The notes: generated from the sequence alone by a model not told the origin. A DNA stretch of 64,000 nt from Paramacrobiotus metropolitanus (GCF_019649055.1 NW_026570298.1:186001-250000), one strand, 5' to 3'. Numbered from the stretch's first letter, positions 46,283-59,688 are shown. Program-made: numbers and translations.

Positions 46283-46289
46283 GTTGGTT

Positions 46290-47745
46290 GGAGATTATTA
46301 TTCAACGGGGAAAAATAAACTCTTTCGATACAACGCTACCGCGACAAGTCTTTATATAGCTCATGCCTGTCAGATCGCTTAACGTGTTTAGCTGTTTATG
46401 GTGGCGCTTAAGGGGACACATACGGGTCAGCTGGTTTATTAGGAAAAGGCTGCAAAACATTTATGTTCATTACCGTGTAATTACCCAGCTGATTTACGGC
46501 TGATTGAATTTTGTATTGAACATCACACCATGACATCGCCGCACGACACCGGCGCATTATCCAAACGAATTTGACAAAAAATGTTTACGTACGGCACATG
46601 GCAATAATTAGCTGGTGAATTCGAATAGCCATAGTTGCGGCACACGGCGCAACGCGCTGATTAGTTATAGAATAAACCGCACCGTCAGCCATTACACGGA
46701 ATCGGCTGGTAATTTGGTTTCTTCTTCGTTCCTGCCCGTTTTCCGTCAGCGGCGGCGGTATTCAATCAACCTGCAGGCACATACCGACACGCTGTACACG
46801 CCGGGTCATGTCACATGTGGAACTGTGTTTGATTTCGGATATAATTATTATTTATTGACCGGAGCGCAGCGAGGGGTCCCTGCAATGTATGCAGACAATA
46901 TCGTAAACTGTCTACCCCAATCAGTCGGCTTGCGCGTCTGTTTGTCTGCCGGTTACGGAAGCGGGAAATCGCAGCGTTAGAAGAAACCACGTCGCGATGT
47001 CTGTATGCGTCAGCGGAGATACCAGGAAGTTAATTAATAACGCACATGCGCATCAATTAAATAGCGATGGTTACGGATATAGGTATTACGTGCTGGTAAA
47101 GTTTTGCGGGATACAAAGAGTTACAAAGAGTCACCGACAGCGGCATCCGCTGCGGTCTGCCTTTGCACATAAACATGCATTTTCTAGGTGTATTATGTAA
47201 TATGAATTGCTTCGTATCTCGAATTTCGATGATTTTAAATCGGATTTTTTTTAACCGGCCCCCGAACAGCACAGTCGGTCCATTCGCAATGTTTCTACTG
47301 TTTATTTTGTTTTATGAAAAATTTGTATTATGCTCTATGTCTTATGCTTCGGATTAATGGACATTAAAATAATTTTTGGAACTTTTGTTTTACTAAGAAA
47401 TCCTAATGTTCCATTTTACATACCGATTAGCATGCACGATACCTATCTGTACAGTTATATGTGCAACAGAAAGAATGACAGAATTATAAGAAAATGCAAA
47501 GATGTTATCGACTAGTGTATGAATGAGGAGATTACCCGCCATAACAATAATTACATTTATAGCATATTTTTGTTAATTGCTCATGCAATTATGCCTAATC
47601 CTCTCCAATTTAGAGATTCACCCCGAATTAAGACCATGTCGTGCCGTTATGAACTTGTAGTCGTATCCCGGTACATATATTATGTTGAATTTGTTCATTA
47701 ATTATGTTAATTATGTAAAACTTTTCATTTTATTATAGTCAATTT
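46290..47745. other. Spacer without supported gene
   Basis: Open frames at 46615-46980 and 46997-47200 show no family resemblance and no splice context. AT-rich to the right. Confidence 0.5.
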
Positions 47746-47749
47746 CCCA

Positions 47750-47971
47750 GCCTTAATTGACCTGGAGGTCAACAAGAACGGTTTGTTGTGCCATGGGTAT
47801 TACAATTACGATGCCGAAGTAGACGGAATGGCCGTCATCCACACGCTCAACGCGGACAGTGTAAACCACTTTAACAACGTCATGGCGATTAACGGCCGCA
47901 GGGTCTTCTGTCTGGTGGTGGTTTTTTGCTGTTCGATCCGATTAATGCGCGGTGCGGTTAACCATCTGTGA
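47750..47971 (+). CDS. Possible terminal exon, family unknown
   Basis: After a TTTCCCAG acceptor (47742-47749) the plus strand reads LIDLEVNKNGLLCHGYYNYD, then EVDGMAVIHTLNADSVNHFN and NVMAINGRRVFCL, a balanced protein-like composition in a GC-rich island. The end is unclear: one frame runs on to TGA at 47969 through VVVFCC, another gives GGGFLLFDPIN, so a frameshift at the T-run near 47924 is possible. No partner exons found. Confidence 0.28.
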   Translation, partial: ALIDLEVNKNGLLCHGYYNYDAEVDGMAVIHTLNADSVNHFNNVMAINGRRVFCLVVVFCCSIRLMRGAVNHL

Positions 47972-48554
47972 AGTAATAACATGCTGGCATATCGCTTTCT
48001 ACAGCGGAAACGAGGGGTAGTGGACACTCCGTTTCCCACTCAGGAAATAGAAACGGACAGATGATATTGCTAAAACCCTAGATATTATTGCAGATAATAT
48101 TGCTTTAAAACGGTAGGTATTATTGCTAAAAAGTAGCGGCAACGCAACTAAGGGATTCTGAGTTTATGCAAAACGTACGTGTGTTGGAGCCATCTGTGCG
48201 ACGCATGTGGCGTCCAAACCTGACGAGACCGGAAACTGGTTGTTTTCTTGCTTCAGAGTGTCCGTCGGTTCTGCCAAGGGAATTTTAGTAGGCTGTTCTA
48301 GCGGTCTGGTGGTCCGACAGAGAAAGCCAAAGGGTATACTGTCTTGCAGTGTAAAACGAATGACGACAATGGACTGGCACCAGGATCATGTCGGTGGACC
48401 CACCGGCAGGTGGTTTCTTCGAGATTCTAGTGATCGTCATTATACGTTGCTGAAAAAGGTGAATACCGCCGGTACCGGTAGTATACTGTACGTACTCTGT
48501 ACGTCAGCGGGCACTCTTTGGTTAATCCGGCTGTTAGCATGGAGAAAGGCGTAG

Positions 48555-48625
48555 TCGGTAGTGATACTGACCGTCGGTCGGTAGTGATACTGACCGTGAA
48601 ACAGTCGGTAGTGATACTGACCGGA
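48555..48625. repeat. Three copies of a 20-bp repeat
   Basis: GTCGGTAGTGATACTGACCG occurs three times with short spacers. The rest of 47972-48889 shows no supported gene. Confidence 0.7.
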
Positions 48626-48889
48626 AGCTGATGAACGCTGTTTACAACTTTACATGGGGGACAACAGCTGGTATGTATGCTCATTCCGCTGCAGTTAAAC
48701 AATATAATCGACCGAAGCGTAGCGAAGGTATTCTATGTTCAAGAATAATGAAAAATGTGTCGTCTGTGCGTTGGTCACCGCCACCAAATGCAAATATGCA
48801 CGGTGATGCTTGTAACCGGATGCGCGCATATGCACGGTAAATGTTTATATCGGCCGTTGGTCATCTCCTCGATATGATCAAATCCAAAT

Positions 48890-49345
48890 CTTCTTCTGGA
48901 TGGGTTTTTCGCATGTGATATGGTGTACATCCGTACGGAAAGGTCGGATGCTGAAAACCAGTCTTCGGTTATCGGTGGCGTGGATGTGGTGGAGATTTAC
49001 CAAGTGATAAGTCAACTGCCCATCCAGGAGCCACCGTTGCTGCAGAAAACCCAGGGACTGCTGTACACCAAGCACTTCATTCCCTGGGCCACAGCGCCGT
49101 TGGGTTTCGGCACAACGCTCGGCGCTTTATTGAAGAGCTTCGTGAGTCGTACGAGACTCATGCATCGGTGAAAGACATCGTTGACGCCTGTCGCTTCCAT
49201 CTTCGCCTCAGCGCGGATGGGTGTACGGTGGTAATTATTGCCACTCAGAACGACACCACAACTATGGAGTGGACGCTGCTAGTGCAGGTTCTGGGCAACT
49301 GCTTGTCGTCTACAGGGAATCTGCCGCCACTCGCCCACCCTAACG
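48890..49345 (+). pseudogene. Fragment of exon 1 of the N-type family
   Basis: Aligns with 55840-56290 of gene N: DMVYIRTERS-like start, GGVDVVEIYQVIS, EPPLLQKTQGLLYTKHFIPW, then CRFHLRLSADGCTVVIIATQ and QVLGNCLSSTGNLPP. The first half of exon 1 is missing, and compared with N seven bases are absent near 49113 (GGCACAACGCTCGG), shifting the frame. At the homologous place where N has lost one base this copy keeps GGTGGTAATT, so it retains the ancestral frame there. It ends near the N exon 1 donor. Confidence 0.75.
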
Positions 49346-49375
49346 ATAATTTACCCCCCCCCACCCTACGATAAT

Positions 49376-52300
49376 AATCTACCAAGTACCGAAAGTTAAG
49401 TTACTACCAAATCCAACACCTCAGACCGTATTCAGCAGATAACTCCGCCATTTACTACGTCGCGCATTTGTGGCGGTGATTTCCCATATCAGTGCATGTA
49501 CCGGCATAATTTATTCCACATAGCTGAAAAATTTATGTTTTTTTGTACAGTTTCGAAACATGTATTTGAAACATTTACTTATTTGCGAAATTTTACTTAA
49601 TTGCGGACAGAGGTTAGAGGCCGAGATTTCACTTGACATTGTACTAAAAATTCTACTAACCGGAATGAGAGCATCACATAATCGAAGAGGATTGTCTACA
49701 GTAAAAAGCTGTGCCCATCACTCTGTATACAGTCCTGCTACGCTTCGATCATGCAGTGCCCGCAAAAAGCGAGCGCACTTTCCTAGTGTAAGGTCATCGC
49801 AAAAGTTTATTAGAAACTACACAAAGCAAGATTCAGTAAGAAAAGCAAGCTAATGAGCTACGGCTGTGTAAGCGCGGGGCAAGCGGCGCGGAGCAAAAAT
49901 TAATCAGGAAGATTCTGAGCAAGCTGCAGTATGACTGATTTCAAGATCTCTGATCGCGAGGTGCGGTCGGTAAAATGTATGGAAATTTGGATTTTGCTGT
50001 TTATTAGTACAGCAACCAATCAGCCGTAGAGAAGAGTAATTACCACCCCACCAACGGTACAGTCTAATTTCGATCGCTATAAATATTATGTTGACGTCGT
50101 GTATTAGTCTATCAAACTGCGCTCCGTCGAAAAGGAGACAAAAAGTCTTAATATACGCAGTGTTAAGGAGATCATACGTGTTGTACAAACGTTAGTAGCT
50201 CCTTTAATAATTAGTTTAGCTAAGTTTAGTTTATCTCCAAGCTGCCTCATCGCTAGGATCGTCTTCCCGATGCATCGCGCGGTAACATCGATCGGCTCTG
50301 TCCGGTGATGTCCATATCTCTCGTGCTGTTTGGCTGGAAGGGAACCATGCCGCACCTGTATGACAGCAGTGAGGTATCCTCCCGGTTGCGGATCATGAAT
50401 AGCCAGGCTGCTTCCTTTTGGCGTCATCGATCGTCTGCCGGTGTAATCAACAGCTGGCGGTGCACTTCCGGTGCTGTACAATCCCGGTCCTGCCGGGACA
50501 ATTCCTGCTGCTGCCCTGCAGCAAACGTTACTGGGCATGAATAAGTGCGTGTTATCGCTGTTCGACTCTTAGCGTCCCAGTATTGATCCAATCGGGAAGC
50601 GAGGTGCTGGGGTTGCCTGTTTTTTAACCAACAGCCCGGTGTTCGCTACAGCGTTCATTTCGTTGCATTGACAATTAGTGGTGCGACGCTGCGCCAGTTA
50701 GAACTGAATGACCAATCTAACCAGCCGGTTCCACTGCACGTTCAAAAACTTGCCATACTCTTACGGTGCGATACTGCACTAGTAATGCTGCGGTCGGTTA
50801 AACTTGTGTTTTTTAGTTTTGCTTTTGGTTTCACCTCAATGCGATTCCTTCATTATGCTTATTCCTTAAGTTTAGTTGAAAAAATCGCCAGTCCTTTGAC
50901 ATACCGAACGACTACATTTTCTATCCTTCAGTGATTGCAGCCTGTATTGCTTATGTTTTGCCCAAAAACGACGCAGGCCAGATAGGCAACACAGGTTGCA
51001 ATCAGTAAAACCAAAAACATAACTTCGTCCACCTTGATACTTTCGGGTAAGCATTTGGTGCATTCGATACATGTCAGTTGCATATGCTATGGAGTAGGTG
51101 TTTATTGCATGCAATACTGTTTTGTATTGCAGAGTTTTGTGAAAAGTGTTTCTCGCATTTATTGCACGTACTTTATATTGCAGCTTATTGGAAAAAACTG
51201 AAATGAACTTACAACTGAACCTAAAATGGGCATAAAACTATAAAGAAGCAGGCATTATTTTATTAAGGTCATTAACTGACAGCCGTTACCGTTTGGTCCG
51301 TGAAGAAATGAAAAAAATCAATTCTTTAGGGCGTTTGTCAAATTTGGAGAGATTTAACAAGCGCCCATGAGATTGATTTTCAATTTCACGAACAAAAACA
51401 AATCTTCGACACCAAATCGTCAGAATAAATCAGTTGTTGCGGGATTATCGGTTACATTTCCTACCCCTTGGAGAATAGCGCACGATAGGCCTTCTTTAGA
51501 TTACGAACCGAGTTTTAGTTAAACTGCTGACGCTATTTGTCGAATTTTTCCCATGGATCATGCACTCAGGACGAATTTTCTGGCTTTGTAACCGATTCGG
51601 ACCGTTAACACATCAGTATTCTATGCTTCGGATGCACACTGACTTTTATTTTCGTAGCATTCCACATCTAACAATGGTTTCCACATTTCACCTTTTATAG
51701 AGTGCAAAAGCTCATCAGAGAAACTTGCTATTAATACAGCGACGAGATAAATAGTAAGGAAAATGCACCGAACTGTGCACTGGTAGATCGGAGTGCAGTT
51801 CCTCTTAGGGTTGGAAACGGAAGGCAGCTGCATAAACTTTCTACGCGCTGACTAAGCATGCTGTCATACCATTCACGACACCGTAAGTAAATCGGAAAGC
51901 GACATCTATCAATTAAAGCGGAGGCATACCTCCAACCGGAAATGATGGAACGTTTACTTGCGTTTGCGTGTGCAGAAAACTGGCAAAGCGACAGCATGCA
52001 GCTTTTTGGAAATACTGCCGTGTGCGTAATTCTCTTCTCATGCCGACCACCAGGACTTTAAAACTCTTTAAATATCCTTTCTTTTCCAGCAGAAGTTAAC
52101 GTCATATCATATGAATAAGTGCGGGAAAGGGAATTTGTCCTTTGCACCCGTCTCCGGGTGTACGGACGCGATGGGCAAAAGTGTGATGACTCCGCGATTT
52201 AACCGCCGTGAACGGTCACGACGTGAAAGCCTGCCATCACACACGAAGTGTTGCGACCGGTGTTAGCGACGGCGTAATTTTTCCTGCGTTCCCGTTGAGT

Positions 52301-52840
52301 GTGTGGCCACACCATCTACGAATCAATTTTCTCGGTCGCAAGGTTAAAAGCATCCGTTTTCTTGAGATGCCCACTTATATACTCCTTGCCGCCGCTTGAA
52401 AATTTATATATATTATATCTATGTATGTATACATATGTATCTAAGAAGGTTGGCGTAAAGAGATAATATTAAAAATACTCTTAGGTACTGTGATATTATG
52501 GTTGGTTCTTCGTCTTCACATGACTGTAATTGAATGATAGCAAATATTTTTAAATAATTTTAATTCACAATAAGATTTTATAATTTCTTTGCACTCTTAT
52601 TTACTCGTATTCCTTCAAATTTGCGTTCTCTTATATGAAGTATGTTTTGATCATTTTATCATACGAACTACACGTGTAGCATAAACCGCTCACCCAGGCT
52701 TAATAGTTCCAGGTAATTTCATTTCTTAAATATACTTCTAGTAACTCTGTATATCGGTAGTCGGTACTTATCCTTCTGTTGGCCAATCCTCTTTGGCCGA
52801 AATTCAAAATTTAATAAACAATTTACGATACACATAGAAA
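49376..52840. other. Long spacer without supported gene
   Basis: No exon of the N-type family and no transposon terminus found. A minus-strand frame at 50538-50104 (CCRAAAGIVPAGPGLYSTGS...) is open for 144 codons with odd composition and no splice context; I leave it uncalled. If the inversion proposed for O is right, one breakpoint lies near 49.4 kb. Confidence 0.45.
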
Positions 52841-52961
52841 AAATTGATTGCGAAACAAGTACAGGTTCCAGCCAGAGTCGCAACCACTCAAGCAGCCTTC
52901 ACTCAAGGTACCGACACCTTTCCGACTCCTCCACTTTACGCAAATATCGATGGAGTCCCAG

Positions 52962-53936
52962 TTAAATGCCGAACGCCGCGTCCATGCTCAACAGCGCCAG
53001 CTTGCTCAGTTGACGCACGTCAATACCCCTCTGATCCACGTCATCCCAACCCCGCGGGCGGCCGTACGCAGTAAATCCGTTGAACCTACAGCCAACAGTT
53101 TCGCGCTATACCACAAATAAGTGTTAAATCCAGATTTCTTATTTAAACAGGCCCTTTTCACCGGGGAAGCGTACTTACACGCTGAGGTACCTTTGAATGG
53201 TCTGCCATTCATCAGGGTATGCCAGACTGCTCTTCCACCGCTCGTGCACCAGCGTCACTTTACTGTAGACGTCCTCACTTATGCTGACACAATGCGCGTC
53301 CACGCCGCTCAGGAAACGACTGATAACGTGCTCCCCTCCGTCCTCACAGTTTACGACGAGCTTCGCGATCCGAAGTTCCCGCCTATCATCAACGGGTAAT
53401 GGCGTTGCAAACGCCAACGGTACCAGGAGGCGCTTTTCGTGTGCCGGTAGCGCTACCAGTGGTTGCTCTCCATTGCTTGTTATGTATATTAATTCCCGCA
53501 GTGCATCGCTAAAGAATTTCTTCACTCTCCAGCTGTGTATGACCAGTCGCTGGCAACTCTCTTGAATAAAACCGAATACTAAATAGTTGTGAGTGTAACC
53601 GTACGTACACTATCTGGAACGACTTTAACAGCAGCCACGGCAATTTAACATCCATGGCCTCCGTTAACTCTAACACGTAGATGAGGAAGTGCCAGTCAAA
53701 GAGCATGGCGTCCCAGTCGAAGGCGTCACTGTGCTCCTCGTGATGCATGGCTGTGATGGTCAGGCTCTTCGTGGCGGATGTAATCGTTCGGCATAACGCC
53801 CATATGACCTGATAACATTTGTGATCCTTGCGGCCGCGCTCGCCTTCTTTAAGGTTTTCTATTAAGATGCTGAGGTGTTCCGTCGCGCGGAGATCGCTGA
53901 GCATGATATGCCACAAGCCGCATACCCTGAAAAACA
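52962..53936 (-). pseudogene. Gene O: inverted partial copy of gene N (exons 2 and 3), frameshifted
   Basis: Minus-strand exon 2 (53936-53179) begins after GTTTTTCAG like N exon 2. It reads VCGLWHIMLSDLRATEHLSI, TSATKSLTITAM, KLPWLLLKSFQIVY, shifts frame at a 4-nt insertion near 53600-53615, and continues EDVYSKVTLVHERWKSSLAY, PDEWQTIQRYLSV. Exon 3 (53085-52962) is 124 nt, as in N, and reads NGFTAYGRPRGWDDVD... to its stop. Exon 2 is 758 nt against 729 in N, not a multiple of three. No exon 1 lies upstream on this strand, though intron sequence shared with N extends to about 54360. Confidence 0.75.
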
Positions 53937-54229
53937 ACGCTGGATGAAAAGTTTTAATCACAATCTCACAAATGCAGCCAAATGCCCGTTTTCTACTCGG
54001 TAGTGTATTTACTGATCAGTTTTCAAAGAAGTAGTCAGACTTATAATTTACTGTAGCACTTTCTTTTATGCAGCGATATGCTACAGAATCTTTGTACTTC
54101 ACGCTTCTTGTCAATTCAGTAAACTTAGCAAAAAACACAAAAGGGATAATAATTAATTTTATCAATGTTTTTTAATTCAGTCTGTCTATACGAGTACCAA
54201 GCGCTCTAATCGTTTTTGCACTATTGCGC

Positions 54230-54360
54230 GCAGCAAGAATGTACAGTACGAGATAAACAACAGTGGTTTACCGTTTGGCTCTGGCTTGACAGCGCACGTC
54301 CAGACCAGTCAAAATGATCCAGAGAATTTCCGGTGGAAGGAAAGGGAAAACGAATATTGA
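54230..54360 (-). repeat. Inverted copy of gene N intron 1 sequence
   Basis: The reverse complement matches 56668-56800 (GGCTCAATATT..., TGGCTGGTCTGGACGTGC-like, CAAGCCAGAGCCAAACGGTA, CATTCTTGCTGCGCGCAA). This shows that the inverted O/N duplication includes intron, not only exons, so it arose at DNA level and not by retroposition. Confidence 0.7.
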
Positions 54361-55506
54361 GCCGGCAGTGTCTGCGGGACAATCCTATCTGTACATTATA
54401 ATAATATTCAGAGACTTGGTTAAAGTTTTCCTTGTAAAGGAGACTGGATACACAGTTGGCTGATAAAAATAGTAATCAACAGAAAGATAGTATCTACAAT
54501 TGCAAAAACAAATTAAGGAGTTGATATGCGATAGTGTCTGACTACAGAAAAACCTGATATCAAATTTAATTTACTCATAAAAGGGAACGATATTCCGTAA
54601 ATGTCGATTAACGATGATGCAGATTGCAGATGGGTTAAAACTGAAATGGTGCATTCTGTTATGTATACTGTACGTAATAGTACCCACTCAAAGATACGTG
54701 TCGTATCGTATCAACACGTAAGAACCTTAACAATTAACCAGCCGAAACAAAAGAAACTACTCCCCTTGTTGAAAACTGGACGCTCAATAGGGACGCTCAA
54801 TAGGGACGCTCAATAGGGACGCTCAAAATTTTTCTTTACTGTGCGATGTGTCTACCGGTACACCAGCAGCAATACCTGATTGTTCTTATTCGGGTCAATG
54901 TATGCGCAGTGGGGAGATCAATAAAGATTTCATGTTCTAATATGGCTCCTGTTGGTGTCTTGCCATTAATGTCTACTGCCGTTCAAGTCTGCGATTAGTA
55001 CGCAGCGCAGATTGGTTAGATTTCTCACTTCTATGCATCATCGTTCAGGCATGTGAAATAATTCCTTTGTGCATCACTGTGTTACCCGTCGCACTACCCC
55101 GCGTGTGCCATTTTAATACATTAACCAGCCGCAAACCAGATCGTTAGCCACAAAGAGCTCTGAGTGAGAAAAACGTCCACATATAGAACTGTTTTATATT
55201 TGGACATAGGGGGATAAGATCTGCGTCGACATATTCCCGTCTTCTCTGTACCGTCTTGTTATACGGTTTTAATATGCTGACTGAGTGATCTGAAGCCTTG
55301 AAGTTTCTGTTGCATACATTACAGAAAGCATTATGCACCACATCAGTTTTAACCTATCTGCAATCATTAATCGGGCTTCACGCAACATGGTTCCCTTTTA
55401 CGAGTAAATTAAAGTAGATTTCCCTTTTACGAGTTCCCTTTCTCGTAGATTAATAAATAGTACCACACATCTTGTGGAAGGTTATATATGCGTGTATTGT
55501 GTCAGA
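54361..55506. other. Spacer with a 13-bp tandem repeat
   Basis: At 54778-54828 GACGCTCAATAGG is repeated nearly four times. A minus-strand frame at 55341-55144 starts NAFCNVCNRNFKASDH, faintly like a zinc-finger fragment, but nothing supports a gene. Confidence 0.45.
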
Positions 55507-58500
55507 ATGACTTTGAAGAGTGCGGCGCCGTCTTTTCGACGACGGTTGGTGGGCGCCGAAAGAATCAACTACCAGAACACCGTGGTTGTGAGGGTGGAGG
55601 ACTCGTTGTTTTGGCTAGGATTCATTCAGGACATTAATGGAGACTATGTCTACATCCACTTTGACTCCACCACAGTCGCTGCGCGCTGGATCCATGCATC
55701 GCACGTGTGGCCGTTGCTGTATCTGCGGGGCATTGCAGGTGACGGTTTTGACAAGCACGACACGACACCGGCATTTGTCGCGCTGCGCGATGAACCCGGC
55801 GGACCATTTCGTTTTCGCTCAGCGGTTATTATTCTGCATGGATTGGTCGTATCCGATATGGTGTATATCCGTACGGAAAGGTCGGAAGCCGAAAGCCGGT
55901 CTTCTGTTATTGGCGGCGTGGATGTGGTGGAAATTTACCAAGTGATCAGCCATCTGCCCATCCACGAGCCACCGTTGCTGCAGAAAACCCAGGGACTGCT
56001 GTACACCAAGCACTTCGTTCCCTGGGCCACAGCGCCGTTGGGTTTCGGCACATCCAGCGACGTACGACGCTTTATTGAAGAGCTTCGTGAGTCGTACAGA
56101 ACCCACGCATCGATGAGAGGCCTTTATGAGCCTTGTCGCTTCAATCTTCGCATCAGTGCGGATGGGTGCACGGTGTAATTATTGCCACCCAGACCGACAC
56201 CGCAACCATGGAGTGGACGCAGCAAATGCTAGTGCAGGTTCTGGGCAACTGTTTGTCGTCCACAGGAAATCTGCCGCAAATCGCCCACAACAACTATGGT
56301 ACGTGCGAATTTGCAATTAGGTTAGGATCAGGTTAGCCAGTTAAGGTGATATCGAGAGCAAAAAATTAATTTTATCGGCAGTCGTAAAGGGCGTGCTGTC
56401 GGCCGCAACACTATATCGCATATCGAAGCCGCGATTCATTTCTGCACTGGTGTACAAACGCTAGCTTTATGTGCATAACTTAAACCAACGCGGTTCTCTA
56501 GGGGCTGTATTGTATACAATACAGTGAAGCCCCTTGATTAGGGCGATGCTTAAACTATATACTATGCAGTTTTATCAGCGAACAGCATATCTAAACTCTT
56601 GTAACCTTACTATATTAGTAAGTATTATTGTAATGCAGTGACTGTCCTACAGATATGGCTTGCTCAATATTCCCTTTCCCATACCTTCCACTGGAAATCC
56701 TCTGGATAATTTTGGCTGGTCTGGACGTGCAAAGCCAAGCCAGAGCCAAACGGTAAACTGCTGCTGTTCGTTTCGCCATTCTTGCTGCGCGCAAGTGCTA
56801 CTTATTTTAAGGGATGTGACCCGGCACATGGTACCAAATTGGTGTATACATATACCCGAAAACTTTAGCTTTCGCGTGCTTTCAAACACTTTCTTGTGTT
56901 TTTTATGGCATGTAGCTTAACATTTATATACAGTGGCTTGAAAGCGTGTGTGCGCGCAACAGCCGTTGGGGATTTATGAACGGGAAAACATTCAAAAGTT
57001 TAAACGCACGGAGGTGCATTACCAAAACTCTCTTTAACAACCGATCTTTTTAAATTTTTGCCTGAAAACGCACAGTAGCATGAAGGTTGTTCTTACACTC
57101 AACCAGGTTTCTACCATTGTTTTCATTTTCAGGTAATTGCTTATTTCATTTTAAGATTCCAAAAACGATGGAAACCTGATTCGGTGAAAAAAGAACGATC
57201 ATGAAAACGCCCATTCATGTCGTTTTCATGCAAAACTTGAAGTACATCGGCTCATAATGAGACTATATTTTGATAGCCATGATTCCCCATGCGGATATTG
57301 CGCGCAGAAACGCTTGCCACGTCAATTTGCACAACTCGCTTGGCTACCCACTGCCATAAGTCAATGCGGAAAAGTGGTTTTGACTGCACGAAAGCAAAAA
57401 GTTTTCGTGCATGTGCACGGCTTTGGTGTCACGCACCAGGTCACTTCCCTTAACAATGGTAAACGGTAAACACGGTAGGCCCTCTAACTGCACACCTTAA
57501 ATTACTTTGTCATTTAAAGTGTGATTTTGGTTTAAACCAACCAGCCAACATATTCCAGTTTTAAAGTGCTCCTTAAGTTGAAGCAAATGTCTGGGTTCCT
57601 TTGAGATACAGAATATCCATAACTTTGCACGCAGCAAATGACTATAAACTAAAAACAAAGTGCACTTTAAGTTACAGAGCACTTTAAGGAGGGCTAGTAT
57701 ACGCTACAGAGTGTACGACTGACATTAGCCCGCGTTTGTGAGGTTATGATTACAGTATAATGTTTCATCCAGCGTTGCTTTTCAGTGTATGTGGCTTGTG
57801 GCATGTCATGCTGAGCGAGCTCCGAGCTACGGAGCACCTGAGTATTCTAACAGAAAACCTTAAAGAAGGCCCGTGGGGCCGCAAGGATCACAAATGTTAT
57901 CACGTGATATGGATGTTGTGCCGGACGATTACATCCGCCACGAAGAGTCTGACCATCACTGCCATCGACTATCACAGTGACGATATCGACTGGGATGTCA
58001 TGCTGTTTAATTGGATCTTCCTAATCAACGTGCTGGAGTTAACGGAGGCCATGGATATTAAACTGCCGTGGCTGCTGATGAAGTCGTTCCAGATAGTGTA
58101 CAGCTATACTCACTACTATCTAGTATTCGGTTCTATTCAAGAGAGTTGCCAGCGACTGGTCATGCACGGTTGGAGAGTGAAGAGATGGTTTAATGATTCA
58201 CTGCAGAAATTATTATACGAGCAGCCAACAGAACCTTTGGTAGCGCTACCGGAACATGAAAGACGCTTTTTGCTACCTTTGACATATTCAACGCCATTAC
58301 CCATTGATGGGCGGGGACTTCGGATCGAGAAGCTCGTTGTAAACTGTGAGGACGGCTGGGAGCACGTGATCAGTCGTTACCTGTGGGGCGTGGACGCGCA
58401 TTGTGTTAGCATTAGTGAAGACGTCTACGGTAAAGTGACGCTGGTGCACGAGCGGTGGAGGAGCAGTCTGGCATACCCTGATGAATGGCAGACCATTCGC

Positions 58501-58744
58501 AGGTATCTCAACGTGTAAGTGCCCTTCCCACGTGACATGGTCCGTTTAATTTGGTTTAAATGAGGAATCAGGAACCAATACAGTACTTGCTGTGGTGTAG
58601 AGCAATTCTGTTGGCTGCAGGTTCAACGGATTCACTGCGGACGGCCGCCCGCGGGACTGGGATGACGTGGACCTGAGAGATATTGACGTACGCCAACTGA
58701 GCAAGCTGGCGGTGCTGGGCATCGACGCGGTGTTTGGTATTTAA
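55507..58744 (+). CDS. Gene N: three-exon Tudor-like family member, one frameshift
   Basis: Exons 55507-56302, 57786-58514 and 58621-58744, both introns phase 2. Exon 1 carries a Tudor-like stretch (VVVRVEDSLFWLGFIQDING, YVYIHFDSTTVAARW) comparable to exon 1 of A and B. Exon 2 is helical (LSELRATEHLSILTENL, KLPWLLMKSFQIVY) and ends VTLVHERWRSSLAYPDEWQT. Exon 3 (WDDVDLRDIDVRQLSKLAVL) mirrors the terminal exon of A (WTVDNLKDLDVSKLTTITL). No F-box is evident. One base is missing near 56175 relative to the 49-kb copy, giving TAA at 56176-56178; restoring it makes exon 1 797 nt and the protein 549 aa, close to A (565). Either an assembly error or a recent pseudogene. ATG 55507 is the first in frame. 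Function unknown; by architecture a relative of A/B/C. Confidence 0.68.
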
Positions 58745-59688
58745 CCGGGACTCTCCAACGAGATATAGTTATGTACATATAGGCTGTGCAAAAGCCTGAA
58801 TAGTGTCGGTATCCTCAGTAGACGCTTGGCAACTTTCGGTGATTGTACTTGCTTCGCAATCAATTTTGTCCTTGTATGTCGTGAATTGTTTGTTGATCCA
58901 AATTTCCAAGGAAGAGGATTGACTAACAGAAGCTTAAGTATTTATATACGTAAGTTCTAGTAATTTTGCAGTATGTTGTGCGATTGGATTGTCAGGGTGG
59001 GTTTACGTATAGCCCAGGACTCAGCCCCCCTTCCCATGGTTGTTACTGCGAATTGTCCTGTTGTGGGCATTTGCATGTTTTTCACGGATCTGCAGCACAG
59101 ATGTGCTTGCTAAAGATTTCCCTTATGTCAGTTGGTTGGTTGTTGCCTTGTTGGTGGATTTTGTGGTCGTATCTCCAATAAACTTCGTCGATACTTCCGG
59201 GGGGTGTTCCGTCGTGAGCAGTGACAGAGGCCACCTGGTAGGATGGTCTTTTTCTCACAGTTATGACTTGAAAGGCTAGGAAATATTTCATTTGTTGCCT
59301 ATTTTCTAAGCAAAAGCTGCAGACTCAGTACGAAGAGAATGCCGAAGCATTCTAAGACTTTCGCAGAAAATATTTTGCTGAGTTCGAAGATTAAGACCAT
59401 TGGTGTAGGGTTCATTCTGTCCGTAGCGTTGTAATTCATTTACTTTAATTACTTGCATTTCTCCGACCATCGCAGCAGAAACATTTCGGTGCACGACTGC
59501 ACTGCGGAACGCCAGCGAACATCCCGTGGTTCATATAAAGCCATATGCTTAAAGGTTAATCTAAAAGCGTTTTTTATAGCTCCGTAACGTGAGGGTCAAA
59601 GTAGCTGTGGAGAGCTGAGTTATACAGTGCATAAAGGCTATTTACTATTCGCCCCTTCTGCGTCGCCGTTGCTGTAGCTGCGAAAAGG
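58745..59688. other. Spacer without supported gene
   Basis: No family resemblance on either strand; the right end is the 3' flank of the small secreted gene. Confidence 0.55.

Noticed and set aside
50104-50538. 144-codon minus-strand frame rich in Gly, Pro and Ala.
   Set aside because: No signal peptide, domain, paralogue or splice signal; the C-terminal third enters AT-rich non-coding-like sequence.
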